From positions 1 to 22,688 of the IMG/VR virus record IMGVR_UViG_3300024999_000422: a DNA stretch of 22,688 nt; one strand, 5' to 3'. Numbering within the stretch: position 1 is the stretch's first letter; the number at the start of each line of letters is the position of its first letter. This stretch comes from a virus. Made by a program: the position numbers and the translations under genes. The notes below the pieces were generated by a model. It saw only the letters and a program-made list of their open reading frames with translations, did not search any database and was not told where the DNA came from. Of the stretch, positions 8,987-16,590 are shown in pieces.

Positions 8987-10060
8987 TTATATACAACCTG
9001 TATATATCTTTTTATCCATGAGTCTCAATAGTGTTTCTTTATTAAGATCCGAAGGGGAAGCTTTATAAGGAAGTAATCCTTCCGTATCCCATAGAATAGT
9101 TACAATACAATAAGGAGCTAGTTTATTAATTATTCTTTCTCTAATATGTTTTGCCCACTTACTTGCTTCTTCACTTTCTACATTTTTGTACTGTTTGTCT
9201 AATGCAACAATAACTTCATTAACTTCTAGGCTCAATATTAAATCTCTTTGAAAATTGCTAAAACTATTCCCGCATAACGCCACCGTAAAATTTTCTTCCC
9301 CAAACATAGTGTCACACTGTAAAACACTTTTTTCACTTTCTACTAGCATTATTTTTCTCTTGCGTTTAATGGTTTCTTTATTTGTATTAATACCATATAA
9401 ATTTTGACTTAATGGGTGAGAATATATTACTTTCCTTATTTGAAATGGAGAATATTTACCATATAATTCAATCTCCTCCTCAATCATTAATCTAACTCTC
9501 ACCCCCATAAGTTGATCATTTATATTGTAGTGTGGTATTATTATTTTTTGTTGTAGTGTACTATATAATATGCCGTACTTATACATAGATTCAATACTTA
9601 TTCCCTCATCTATCCAATCTTTCCAATACATTTTCTGAAAGATATTTAAAATACTATTATCATAAAAATCTTTTTGTTTGTTAGTGTCTCCTTTCTTTTT
9701 CCTCTTGATGTTGTTTATAAAACTCCAATCATTTATCATTTCACTTTGTTGTCCAAAACCTTCAGTCAAAGTAGAAAAATTTAATTGAATACAGATCCAA
9801 TTGATTGCTTCAACAAAGGAATAATTCTTGTTTCTACAAACTAATTCTATAATATCAAAACCATCTCCACAGTCAGTAAAACAATGAAAATATTTACTTT
9901 CTTTATAATAGTATAGTTTGTGTTTTTCTCCATGATGACAAATTGTTTTGAAGATTAACGCTTCATCCGTGTCTATATAATCATCTGAACCCATTCTCCC
10001 CACTAGTTTTATAACATCAATGTCATTAATTTTAGTTTTTAATTCTTGTGCATTTAACAT
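8987..10060 (-). CDS. dnaG: DnaG-like DNA primase
   Basis: Primase that would lay RNA primers for the phage replisome. Numbered from the upstream GTG at 10069, the N-terminus holds a CHC2-type zinc-binding pattern: C44, H46, then C63 and C67 within YFHCFTDCGDGFDIIEL. The order matches DnaG, though the spacing of the first and last pairs is slightly altered. A TOPRIM domain follows with MLVESEKSV (Glu244, catalytic) and IVALDKQY (Asp291). The C-terminal helicase-interaction domain of bacterial DnaG is absent or very short, since the protein ends about 70 residues after the second TOPRIM motif. The start chosen is ATG 10058-10060, six bases after AGGTG; the GTG at 10067-10069 overlaps that site. 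The helicase stop lies immediately upstream, so translation is probably coupled. Confidence 0.85.
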   Translation of the reverse strand: MLNAQELKTKINDIDVIKLVGRMGSDDYIDTDEALIFKTICHHGEKHKLYYYKESKYFHCFTDCGDGFDIIELVCRNKNYSFVEAINWICIQLNFSTLTEGFGQQSEMINDWSFINNIKRKKKGDTNKQKDFYDNSILNIFQKMYWKDWIDEGISIESMYKYGILYSTLQQKIIIPHYNINDQLMGVRVRLMIEEEIELYGKYSPFQIRKVIYSHPLSQNLYGINTNKETIKRKRKIMLVESEKSVLQCDTMFGEENFTVALCGNSFSNFQRDLILSLEVNEVIVALDKQYKNVESEEASKWAKHIRERIINKLAPYCIVTILWDTEGLLPYKASPSDLNKETLLRLMDKKIYTGCI

Positions 10061-10069
10061 AATCTGCAC

Positions 10070-11671
10070 CTATTCTTCAAGTTTTATTTTATTGAATTCT
10101 TCAATAAGTTCTGTTGCACTACCTTCAATTTCGATTTTATCACAATCTCCAACATCATCTAATTGAAATTCTATGATAGTTTTCTTAATATCAGAAATTA
10201 ATTCGAAATCTACTGTAGTTACAAAACAATCAATTTCTCTTACTGTTCCCATATTTATTTTAGTCCAAACAATAATGTTTTTCCATTTCCCTCCTCGATT
10301 TTTAATGATATAATAACCCATATTTGGTTCTGTATAAAATCCATTATCTAATATTGGTTTTAGCTTTTGTAAATCAGCACTACTGGCAGGAAGGGCAAGA
10401 ATACCATAGTCAGGTTTCTCTAAAATGGCCTTACTTCCTTTTAAAGCGTTTCCATCTTTTTCCTCCTTCCAATTGGAGGATAATTGTGTTGAACTTCCTA
10501 GAAATATTTCATATTTATTAGCTAGTTGTTTTAAAGCCGCAGAGAATAAAAATAAGATTTGGTCTGTTCTTAATTTTACTCCTGTTTTTTGACCATAATA
10601 TGCATATAAACTTGGGGAGTCATTTATGTAATCAAAGAAACAATGGGTAATGTTTTGATTTATAATATATTGTTCAATGGTTTCTTCAATAGTCTCAATA
10701 GTAAAGTCTGGTTGATATTCGCCATAAAGCAAACTCTCTTTGACAATTTTCCCTGCTTCATAGATAACAATCTCTTCTTCAGGGGTAATATCCTTCCATT
10801 CAGTCAATCTGTCTTCATCTATTCCAGAAATATGAGCCAATAAACAAGTTTGTAATTCTTCTTTTGACAATTCTGTAGATATAAATAAAACTGGTGATTT
10901 TTGTCCAGTGGATAACCAAATGTGTTTATTCCAATCAAATAATTTATCTGATGAAATGTTACATGCTTCTGCCAAGGAGTTTCTGGTTTTTCCTCCCCCA
11001 CTTACTGAACTTCTAATCATACATTTCTTAGGTCTCAAACCTCTAAAGATAGTGGTCATATATCCACTTTGCATAGGATATCCATAACTTGTGTCTTGGT
11101 TTTTACAATCTTCAATTATATCCTCAATTCCATCACCTGCATGAAAATTGTAATTATCTCCAAAGTTTGTTTTCCACAGATTTTTGAACTCTTCAAATTT
11201 ATTTAAGAATTTACCTAACACTTGTTTACTATCCATTTGATTGAATGTTGCTAACTTATGCTCATCACTTTCATCATAAATGAAATTAATATCCATTTTT
11301 AGTTTTTCTATAGCCATTCTTAATATGGAAAATTTTCTAACAGTATCATAATATAGTCCAATATTTGGGATTTTATCTACTGTTTCTTCAATTGCTTTTT
11401 CAATGTATAGTGATCCATCATTATTTGTCCATAGAGCCAAAGCTGAAGGGAATTGAGATAATTCATTTTCTATTTCTAAAGAAGTTATTTTATCTACTGT
11501 TGATCGTTTTGCAATATTATAAATAGTTCCATAAACCATTCGATGAAATGTTTCTGAATAATCATTAGGGTTCGTTTCATATTTTTTATCTAAAATTAAC
11601 CTTGGATTATTACAATAGACTCCTAATAAAAGGAAGATATTTCTTTTATCAACTAGACCTAATACATCCAT
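10070..11671 (-). CDS. dnaB: DnaB-like replicative helicase
   Basis: A 533-residue hexameric SF4-type helicase that would unwind the phage fork. Residues 1-110 look like the helical DnaB N-terminal domain. The RecA-like motor has Walker A SVSGGGKT (222-229), VLFISTELSKEEL with the catalytic Glu267, Walker B HCFFDYIND (343-351) and a sensor-like GSSTQLSSN near residue 400. The phrase GYMTTIFRGLRPKKCMI just before Walker A corresponds to the segment that usually reads TGF..LD...GGL in DnaB. The start ATG overlaps the previous gene's stop as TAATG, behind GGAGGTG, so the two are probably coupled. Primase follows directly, giving a helicase-primase pair. Confidence 0.88.
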   Translation of the reverse strand: MDVLGLVDKRNIFLLLGVYCNNPRLILDKKYETNPNDYSETFHRMVYGTIYNIAKRSTVDKITSLEIENELSQFPSALALWTNNDGSLYIEKAIEETVDKIPNIGLYYDTVRKFSILRMAIEKLKMDINFIYDESDEHKLATFNQMDSKQVLGKFLNKFEEFKNLWKTNFGDNYNFHAGDGIEDIIEDCKNQDTSYGYPMQSGYMTTIFRGLRPKKCMIRSSVSGGGKTRNSLAEACNISSDKLFDWNKHIWLSTGQKSPVLFISTELSKEELQTCLLAHISGIDEDRLTEWKDITPEEEIVIYEAGKIVKESLLYGEYQPDFTIETIEETIEQYIINQNITHCFFDYINDSPSLYAYYGQKTGVKLRTDQILFLFSAALKQLANKYEIFLGSSTQLSSNWKEEKDGNALKGSKAILEKPDYGILALPASSADLQKLKPILDNGFYTEPNMGYYIIKNRGGKWKNIIVWTKINMGTVREIDCFVTTVDFELISDIKKTIIEFQLDDVGDCDKIEIEGSATELIEEFNKIKLEE

Positions 11672-12174
11672 TAATCCACCTCCTCAACTAAATCACCAAT
11701 ATTAAATAGAAAACTATCTTTTTTAGCATATACTTTTTCTAAATTTACCTTTACCTCATTTACTGTTTCCTCTTGATTTACGTTTTGTACACTATTGGTT
11801 ATTTTCCCTTGTTGTAAAAAATAACTTTTAGATTTTTCATAATTATATTTAACTAATGCAATTCCATATTTAACTTCACTAAAAGATTTACATTCAATTG
11901 CTTTAATAAACCATAAACAATAGGTCATTCCACCGTATGTATATCCTAGTTGATCTTTGTACTCTTTTATTTGTTTCATTATTAAACCAGTAGGTTTTTC
12001 TATGTTTAAATATTCGCAAATGGTTTTAATTAATAAATTATAATCCTGCTTACCTATAGAAATTTTATCATAACATTCTTTACAATAAGATTTACCACTA
12101 TGAACAAACTTCTCCTCTTTAGACATTTCTTTTTCGCAATCTTTGCATTTTGATTTTCTTGCCAGTATTTTCAC
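11671..12174 (-). CDS. Small zinc-ribbon protein of the replication operon, function unknown
   Basis: About 167 residues if the GTG at 12172-12174 is used. Two CxxC pairs (C10/C13 and C31/C34) form a likely zinc ribbon at the N-terminus. An aromatic-rich block follows (GGMTYCLWFIKAI and KYGIALVKYNYEKSKSYF), a style I associate with phage proteins found beside replicative helicases. Its position directly before and overlapping the DnaB-like gene makes a helicase loader or accessory factor an attractive guess, but nothing in the sequence proves it. The start is uncertain. GTG lies inside the purine-rich GGAAGGTGA, which looks like the ribosome binding site itself; the next spaced in-frame candidates are the rare ATA and CTG at codons 3 and 4. 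Confidence 0.7.
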   Translation of the reverse strand: MKILARKSKCKDCEKEMSKEEKFVHSGKSYCKECYDKISIGKQDYNLLIKTICEYLNIEKPTGLIMKQIKEYKDQLGYTYGGMTYCLWFIKAIECKSFSEVKYGIALVKYNYEKSKSYFLQQGKITNSVQNVNQEETVNEVKVNLEKVYAKKDSFLFNIGDLVEEVD

Positions 12175-12192
12175 CTTCCTTATGTTAAAGAA

Positions 12193-12212
12193 GGGAAGCT
12201 ATGACACTTCCC
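12193..12212 (-). terminator. Hairpin between Sak4-like and zinc-ribbon genes
   Basis: On the minus strand GGGAAG pairs with CTTCCC across an 8-base loop, and outer AAGAA/TTCTT arms can extend it with a bulge. TTCTTT follows. It begins 15 bases after the upstream stop codon. It could be a leaky terminator or a processing or stabilising hairpin inside the operon. Confidence 0.4.
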
Positions 12213-12227
12213 TATTAGCTTCTTATA

Positions 12228-13214
12228 TTAAAGTAATTTATATTTAGTCGCTAATTCTTCCAATTTAATAACTACAACTTTAGCTACGTCGATTTGGGAT
12301 TCTATTAAGCTATCAAACATTTTTGGAGTTCCATCATTATGAGTCCCTATTGTTGTTTTTAATATATTACTTGCTTCTTCTAAATAGCCATTTTGTGCAA
12401 GTAAACCACCTAATTCACTCCCCCTAGTTTTAATTAATTCAAAAGGTTGATCTTCAGTGATTTCTATAAAAGTCTTTTCTTTGGTTAGATATTCTATATC
12501 TATTGATTCAAATGTTTTCTCCATTGCACTTTTTAATTGGGATACTTTTATAACATCAGGCAATCCAAAACTATCCTTTAATTCTTTGAAAATACTTGTT
12601 TTCTTAAAAGTAATAATTCTTTCATCAGAAGTTTCACTTTCTTTTTTAACCAAACCTACTAAAAAAGCTTCATGAAACATTTGGGCTTTCGTGACATCCT
12701 TTAATTTGGTTTCAACAGTCGTTTGCTTAGTGATAATATTTGTATTTGTATAAGCTTGAGCTATAAAATGAACAGTAACTCCCATATTTCTCAACTCAGT
12801 TGTAACTCCCATTATACTATTTAAATATCTTTTTCCTTTACCAAAATTTAAATCTTCTATAATTTCTACTTCTTTATTAGCTGCTGTATATCTACTGGCC
12901 ATTTCTTCAAATTTATCAGCAGTATCAAACACAACACAAGAAAATCTTTCTCGAATGGCTGGATTTTTAAACTGACTTACAATAGAAAACACCTCTGAGA
13001 TATCTTTTACCCTTTGAGCCATAATCCCAGGAATCTTTTTATGTCTGTCTTCAAACATTACGAATAAAGGCTTTTTCCCATCGGGACTAATCTCTGTTAG
13101 ATATTGATTCATACTAAATGTTTTTCCGTCACCCGTTTCTCCAATCCAAACCATCGGATATTGAGTTAATTCAGTAGTTACCTTATTTTCTTCTAATGTT
13201 GCTAAATTGATCAT
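12228..13214 (-). CDS. Sak4-like RecA-fold ATPase (single-strand annealing/recombination)
   Basis: A 328-residue P-loop ATPase. Walker A is WIGETGDGKTFSM (residues 23-35) and Walker B is CVVFDTADKFEEM with Asp97. A conserved-looking stretch (NFGKGKRYLNSIM) and a sensor-like VHFIAQAY follow. This layout matches the AAA_24/Sak4 family, phage proteins related to the RecA core and linked to single-strand annealing together with a partner ssDNA-binding protein. Placement directly after the putative SSB supports that. The C-terminal 100 residues are not recognised. ATG start behind AAAGGAG with a slightly long spacer. An alternative is an unrelated DNA-packaging or replication ATPase; the neighbours favour replication or recombination. 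Confidence 0.78.
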   Translation of the reverse strand: MINLATLEENKVTTELTQYPMVWIGETGDGKTFSMNQYLTEISPDGKKPLFVMFEDRHKKIPGIMAQRVKDISEVFSIVSQFKNPAIRERFSCVVFDTADKFEEMASRYTAANKEVEIIEDLNFGKGKRYLNSIMGVTTELRNMGVTVHFIAQAYTNTNIITKQTTVETKLKDVTKAQMFHEAFLVGLVKKESETSDERIITFKKTSIFKELKDSFGLPDVIKVSQLKSAMEKTFESIDIEYLTKEKTFIEITEDQPFELIKTRGSELGGLLAQNGYLEEASNILKTTIGTHNDGTPKMFDSLIESQIDVAKVVVIKLEELATKYKLL

Positions 13215-13256
13215 TAATTATTAATCTCCTTTTTAATTCTATTTTTATTATTTTAT

Positions 13257-13286
13257 GAATAGACCTACTAACAAATAGGTCTATTC
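13257..13286 (-). repeat. Perfect 11-bp inverted repeat after the SSB-like gene
   Basis: GAATAGACCTA (13257-13267) and TAGGTCTATTC (13276-13286) form an 11-bp stem with an 8-base loop, 12 bases after the SSB-like stop. No T-run follows on the minus strand, so a classical intrinsic terminator is doubtful. It may instead be an mRNA-stabilising or processing element between this gene and the Sak4-like gene. Confidence 0.6.
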
Positions 13287-13297
13287 ATTTTAAGAAA

Positions 13298-14251
13298 TTA
13301 CTTTGATGTAAAAGGATTGAATGGATTTGCCGTTTGATTTGTTGCTGTGCCACTTGTAGCAAAAGGATTATTTATAGGAGGAGCACCATTTGTGTTGGCA
13401 ACTTTAGCAGGTTCGTTTTTTATTTTATCTAATTTTAGCTTACGTTTTGCAATGGCTTGTGCATATTCTGTTTCGTCAATTTCATGTTCAATTGGAGTGC
13501 CTTTTGGACTACCTCCCATAATTTCTTTCCTACTTACAGTGTTTGTAACTACTTTTACGTTGTCTGCTCCAAAAGCCATTTTTTCTATTATTTCAACAGT
13601 TTCTTTAGTATTTACTAACTTACCAGTGAATTTAGCGAAACCCCCCTCAAAAAAACCAGCAGACATAAAAGGTTCTGCGATTGACTTAGGAACTGTTAAC
13701 ACCACTGGAATAATTGTACCTTCATAACCCAGAAGATTTACTGTAACTTTTGCATTCCCCGTGGGTTCATTTTTATATACTTCTTCTTCTAGTTTAACAA
13801 CCACACCTTCGATTTCAAACTTAGCCTCCATAGGAGTTGTTTCAATCTCTTTTAGGGTTAGTCTATTAGCAAAATTAGCTTTGATTCCTGCGTATGTTTT
13901 AACTTCCCCATCTTTTCCCTTGTAATCTTGAACATTGAATTGCCCAGATCCAATTTTAATAATGTCTGCTTCATTTGGAAATTGTTCTAGTGCTTTATAT
14001 TCATTCATTACTGTTTCTAAACCTTTAAAAATAGAGTTTTCTCCACTACCATCTTTTTTTAGTTTCTTTGAAAAATATGATACTTCATTTTCGCTACCGT
14101 CAAGAGTTCTAATAATTAAATCTCCACTAATAGCTTGCTCTTGACCAACTACATTACCGTCTTTATCTTTTACGTCAACATTTTTAATTGCTAAATCTTT
14201 TTTAACCAATTGTCCCACCACATAAACATTGTTCATTGTTTCTTTTAACAT
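13298..14251 (-). CDS. Putative phage single-stranded DNA-binding protein
   Basis: A 317-residue protein that opens the replication operon. The start of the chain (NNVYVVGQLVKKDL) resembles the first strands of an OB fold. A second OB-like segment is plausible around residues 140-215 (AKFEIEGVVVKLEEEVY and following). The C-terminus is low in complexity and rich in Pro, Asn and Thr with three NPF triplets, ending NPFNPFTSK. This differs from the acidic DDIPF tip of bacterial SSB but recalls its Pro-Phe ending. Being first in the operon and upstream of a Sak4-like ATPase fits an SSB. I infer the function from context and fold impression only. ATG start, with GAAGGA 10 bases upstream. The leader can fold a stem that reaches this ribosome binding site. 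Confidence 0.65.
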   Translation of the reverse strand: MLKETMNNVYVVGQLVKKDLAIKNVDVKDKDGNVVGQEQAISGDLIIRTLDGSENEVSYFSKKLKKDGSGENSIFKGLETVMNEYKALEQFPNEADIIKIGSGQFNVQDYKGKDGEVKTYAGIKANFANRLTLKEIETTPMEAKFEIEGVVVKLEEEVYKNEPTGNAKVTVNLLGYEGTIIPVVLTVPKSIAEPFMSAGFFEGGFAKFTGKLVNTKETVEIIEKMAFGADNVKVVTNTVSRKEIMGGSPKGTPIEHEIDETEYAQAIAKRKLKLDKIKNEPAKVANTNGAPPINNPFATSGTATNQTANPFNPFTSK

Positions 14252-14264
14252 ATGTATTAATTCC

Positions 14265-14324
14265 TTCTTTCAATATTTTTATTTATTATTTTATACACAA
14301 ACTTTTAAAAATATATTGAAAGAA
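14265..14324 (-). promoter_or_regulatory. Leader inverted repeat reaching the SSB-like gene's ribosome binding site
   Basis: TTCTTTCAATAT (14265-14276) is the exact reverse complement of ATATTGAAAGAA (14313-14324), a 12-bp stem with a 36-base loop; flanking A/T runs could lengthen it. On the transcript the 3' arm overlaps the first bases of the GAAGGA ribosome binding site (14262-14267). Folding could therefore limit translation of the SSB-like protein, which itself binds single strands. That regulation is inference. Confidence 0.5.
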
Positions 14325-14340
14325 CTTGGCCCCTTATTTC

Positions 14341-14380
14341 TCTTAATAGGTTTCATCCCAAATGATGTCATCTTAATAGG
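14341..14380 (-). repeat. Paired direct repeat in the replication-operon leader
   Basis: The 10-mer TCTTAATAGG (plus strand) occurs at 14341-14350 and 14371-14380, exactly 30 bases apart, about three helical turns. Both copies lie just downstream of the predicted transcription start. This fits an operator pair or an RNA-binding site. I noticed no other copy in the window. Confidence 0.5.
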
Positions 14381-14426
14381 CATCAATCCTTTCTATAAAA
14401 TATTGTTTATTTTTAACCACCTAATA

Positions 14427-14455
14427 ATTATAACATAATCGACAAAACATGTCAA
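14427..14455 (-). promoter_or_regulatory. Perfect sigma-70/sigma-A promoter of the replication operon
   Basis: On the minus strand TTGACA (14450-14455), a 17-base spacer and TATAAT (14427-14432) match the vegetative consensus exactly. An AT-rich stretch upstream (14459-14473) could act as an UP element. It points to the SSB-like gene and the operon beyond it. Host vegetative RNA polymerase should recognise it, consistent with early expression. Confidence 0.88.
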
Positions 14456-14544
14456 ACATTATTTTTATATTTATAATCGAATCAAATTTTGATTTCATGC
14501 CAAGTACCGAACCCTACAACGCACTCATAGCTTGATTCTTGGTT

Positions 14545-15246
14545 TTACACTTTTGAATATTGAGTTGCATATTTGCTAAGTCCATTAATTAATTCTCTAA
14601 ATTGTGACGAATCTTTATTAGATGAATCAATAGTAATATTAATTGTAATATTTTGGACAATGTTTTCAACTTTTTGTTCTTCTACATCTTTTTCTGTCTC
14701 TTCTACCCAATCCCATTTTTCTGGTTCTGTATCTGATAGAACATCAGCAATAACTTTCACACAACTATTTCTTTGTTTAATTGCTACAATGTCATAGGCT
14801 TCATCTTCTGGAGATAAATCTTCATCATAATCATTAATTGATATTCCATAATCACTATATCCTTGTTTAATATCTTCTTTATTGCAGAATACTTTATTGC
14901 TTTCAACATCATCTAACAAAGCATATAAATCTCCATCGCGCATTTTGAAAAGCATTGAACTATTTAATTCTGATTTTTTCATTATAATATTCCCACTTTC
15001 ATTATTATTATCTTGATTTGTATTACTCTCTATGTATAGCTCAAAATCTTCTGGTAAGAAAAAATCTCCAAAATCATCTTCATTATATTTTAAAACAATT
15101 TTTTCATGATCAATTTTATATACAAATAAATATGGTTGATTTATTTCTTTTGCCATTTCCCAAACATAGCTATTGTCTAAACTGCCACATATACTCTTTG
15201 AATGAGGCACTACTTTTTGAAATGCCACAATATCTTCTCTTTTCAT
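14545..15246 (-). CDS. Acidic phage protein of unknown function, possibly two joined modules
   Basis: A 233-residue acidic protein without a recognised catalytic domain. Residues 1-75 (ending GDFFLPEDFELYI) look like one compact module. After an Asn/Glu-rich linker, a second module starts at MKKSELNSSMLFKMRDGDLYALLDD and continues through DEAYDIVAI. That pattern resembles small phage proteins usually encoded alone, with a Met-Lys-Lys start and RDG-x-LY core. The C-terminus is a Glu-rich segment followed by a beta-rich NITINITID repeat. ATG start behind GAGAGGAG. It is the last gene of the cluster read from the promoter at 17022-17050 and ends ahead of the replication-operon promoter. Confidence 0.75.
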   Translation of the reverse strand: MKREDIVAFQKVVPHSKSICGSLDNSYVWEMAKEINQPYLFVYKIDHEKIVLKYNEDDFGDFFLPEDFELYIESNTNQDNNNESGNIIMKKSELNSSMLFKMRDGDLYALLDDVESNKVFCNKEDIKQGYSDYGISINDYDEDLSPEDEAYDIVAIKQRNSCVKVIADVLSDTEPEKWDWVEETEKDVEEQKVENIVQNITINITIDSSNKDSSQFRELINGLSKYATQYSKV

Positions 15247-15303
15247 TATTTTCTAACTCCTCTCCACAACCTGAAATAACATTCCACAATCATTTTTATG
15301 TAT

Positions 15304-15441
15304 TCAATATAACTCATCACTATCCAAATTAACTTGAATACGATAATACAATGCATTTTCTTCCATGATAACTCGATAAGTATCTTTCTTAAATGAGTTA
15401 AAATCTTTAAGGAATCTTACTTTTTGCAATTTACCTATCAT
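15304..15441 (-). CDS. Small protein of unknown function (41-45 residues)
   Basis: Frame ending TGA at 15304-15306 and encoding a basic, aromatic-rich peptide (KVRFLKDFNSFKKDTYRVI). It overlaps the end of the preceding gene. The ATG at 15439-15441 has GGAGG touching it, which is too close for normal initiation. The TTG at 15427-15429, just after the upstream TAA, could be used by reinitiation and would give 41 residues. Length, gapless placement and codon pattern suggest a real gene; the start is unresolved. Confidence 0.5.
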   Translation of the reverse strand: MIGKLQKVRFLKDFNSFKKDTYRVIMEENALYYRIQVNLDSDELY

Positions 15442-15592
15442 CCTCCATAATTAATTCTTTCAAAGCAATAAATGCCATATTGTTAACCATTACTCCACCT
15501 TCACATTCATATCCACAGAACTCTAATTGTTTAATTGCTTTTGCTGGATTATTTTTAAATTCATCAATCATTTTACGTGATGTTGATTCCAT
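15431..15592 (-). CDS. Small protein of unknown function (53 residues)
   Basis: ATG 15590-15592 lies behind a strong AGGAGGTGA. The product has a charged N-terminal half (SRKMIDEFKNNPAKAIKQLE) and two cysteines in CGYEC, ending MEDDR. It sits between the 103-residue and 45-residue genes in the same direction. I do not recognise the family. Confidence 0.72.
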   Translation of the reverse strand: MESTSRKMIDEFKNNPAKAIKQLEFCGYECEGGVMVNNMAFIALKELIMEDDR

Positions 15593-15622
15593 TATATTTC
15601 TCACCTCCTATATAGAATAAAT

Positions 15623-15934
15623 CTAAACTTTCAACGACTTTAAAGATTCGCCAATAATAATTCCACTTTCCTTAATGTTTCTGGTTACTTTTTGTAATTC
15701 TAATCCAAGTAGAAAATCTGATGCTTGATGCAGTGCTTCATCAATTGTATTATCTATAAACATTACTTCTTTTCTTGGAAAATCTTCTTCATAATCATTA
15801 TCTCTATATGTCCCAAAATCATAACCATTATTTGCAACTAACCAAACTAAAAATCCTTTTCCTGCACCTAATCTTTCTTCATTAAAACAATTTACTTTAG
15901 CAACTCTAATATTATTCATTATTGAGTTAATCAA
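15623..15934 (-). CDS. Unknown phage protein (103 residues)
   Basis: The start is TTG 15932-15934, nine bases after GGAGG; the ATG at codon 6 lacks a site at proper distance. The middle reads GAGKGFLVWLVANNGYDFGTY followed by an acidic loop, and the C-terminal half is amphipathic helix. The GKG could be mistaken for a P-loop but lacks the GK(S/T) ending. It is probably soluble and in the operon driven from 17022-17050. Function unknown. Confidence 0.75.
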   Translation of the reverse strand: MINSIMNNIRVAKVNCFNEERLGAGKGFLVWLVANNGYDFGTYRDNDYEEDFPRKEVMFIDNTIDEALHQASDFLLGLELQKVTRNIKESGIIIGESLKSLKV

Positions 15935-15961
15935 AATAATATTCCTCCAATTATTTATTTT

Positions 15962-16552
15962 TTAATTATTATTACTAAATTCAATATAGTTACGCCAGAA
16001 CAGTAATTCGCTACTACTTCTGTAAGCAACTCTTTCTAAACTATCTGCACACCATTTTCTATACTTTTCTTCATCTTTGAACCTTGAATCAATTTTCTTT
16101 TTAGCTTGTCGGACTAAGTTAACGCCTTGCATGTCAGAAATTTTCTGAGAATACTTCTTTAGTTCAAATTTATTAATATCAACTTCTATGTATCCTATGT
16201 GTTTTGGCAAAAGTTCAATTGGTATGGTATTTACTGTGCTTATAATATATGTCCTTGCACAAGCTCCACAAAAACCATTTTTATAATCACTTAAACTTGC
16301 TTTTGCTTCAATTGTCTTCATGTCATAGTAGAACTTGCCTCTACCCAATGATACTTTTTTTAATCCAACGCAATCTACAATATTTTTATGTGATTTGCCT
16401 TGTTTATGAAATAATTTTGATATATCATTATCCCACATAGAACCTACTTCTGTGCCAAGTTTATTATAACCCCAACCGAATAATATGTATTTAGATATTT
16501 CTTTTAGTAGAAAGTGTGTTTCAGTTTCATTTTTTGGTCTATTAAAATTCAA
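15962..16552 (-). CDS. PD-(D/E)XK-superfamily nuclease-like protein
   Basis: A 196-residue protein. NIVDCVGL (Asp60) is followed about 20 residues later by MKTIEAKASLSDY (Glu82, Lys84), an Asp...Glu-x-Lys arrangement typical of the PD-(D/E)XK nuclease core. Then come a predicted strand (TYIIST) and IELLPKHIGYIEVD, similar in layout to MmcB-like DNA-repair proteins in which the EVK strand is followed by a 'P..iGyi' strand. The C-terminus is basic and helical. A role in processing phage or host DNA is inferred and activity is unproven. TTG start at 16550-16552 behind GAGGTGA. The alternative is a structural nuclease relative without activity. Confidence 0.6.
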   Translation of the reverse strand: MNFNRPKNETETHFLLKEISKYILFGWGYNKLGTEVGSMWDNDISKLFHKQGKSHKNIVDCVGLKKVSLGRGKFYYDMKTIEAKASLSDYKNGFCGACARTYIISTVNTIPIELLPKHIGYIEVDINKFELKKYSQKISDMQGVNLVRQAKKKIDSRFKDEEKYRKWCADSLERVAYRSSSELLFWRNYIEFSNNN

Positions 16553-16590
16553 TGAAAATTAATCACCTCAATTCACATGTAAAATATTTA

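Larger units (their letters stand above)
14252..14544 (-). other. Intergenic control region of the replication operon
   Basis: A 293-base stretch with no supported gene. From right to left it holds the 3' flank of the 233-residue gene, an imperfect AT palindrome near 14482-14497, a consensus promoter, a direct repeat pair (14341-14380) and a long-range inverted repeat (14265-14324). The predicted transcript has an untranslated leader of about 170 bases, unusually long for this compact genome. Confidence 0.7.

Noticed and set aside
13347-13727. Plus-strand ORF of 126 codons
   Set aside because: It is a shadow of the SSB-like gene; no ribosome binding site and no protein-like motif.
14502-14544. 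tRNA-like GGTTCG loop and CCAAG/CTTGG stem downstream of the 233-residue gene
   Set aside because: No full cloverleaf can be drawn: the acceptor stem is five pairs and there is no anticodon arm. At most a weak hairpin.
15246-15293. 15-residue ORF (MIVECYFRLWRGVRK) whose TAA overlaps the ATG of the 233-residue gene
   Set aside because: No ribosome binding site precedes it and the TAATG overlap can arise by chance in such AT-rich sequence. A coupling leader is possible but not supported.
15840-15870. GAGKG in the 103-residue protein as a possible P-loop
   Set aside because: It lacks the GK(S/T) ending and there is no Walker B partner.
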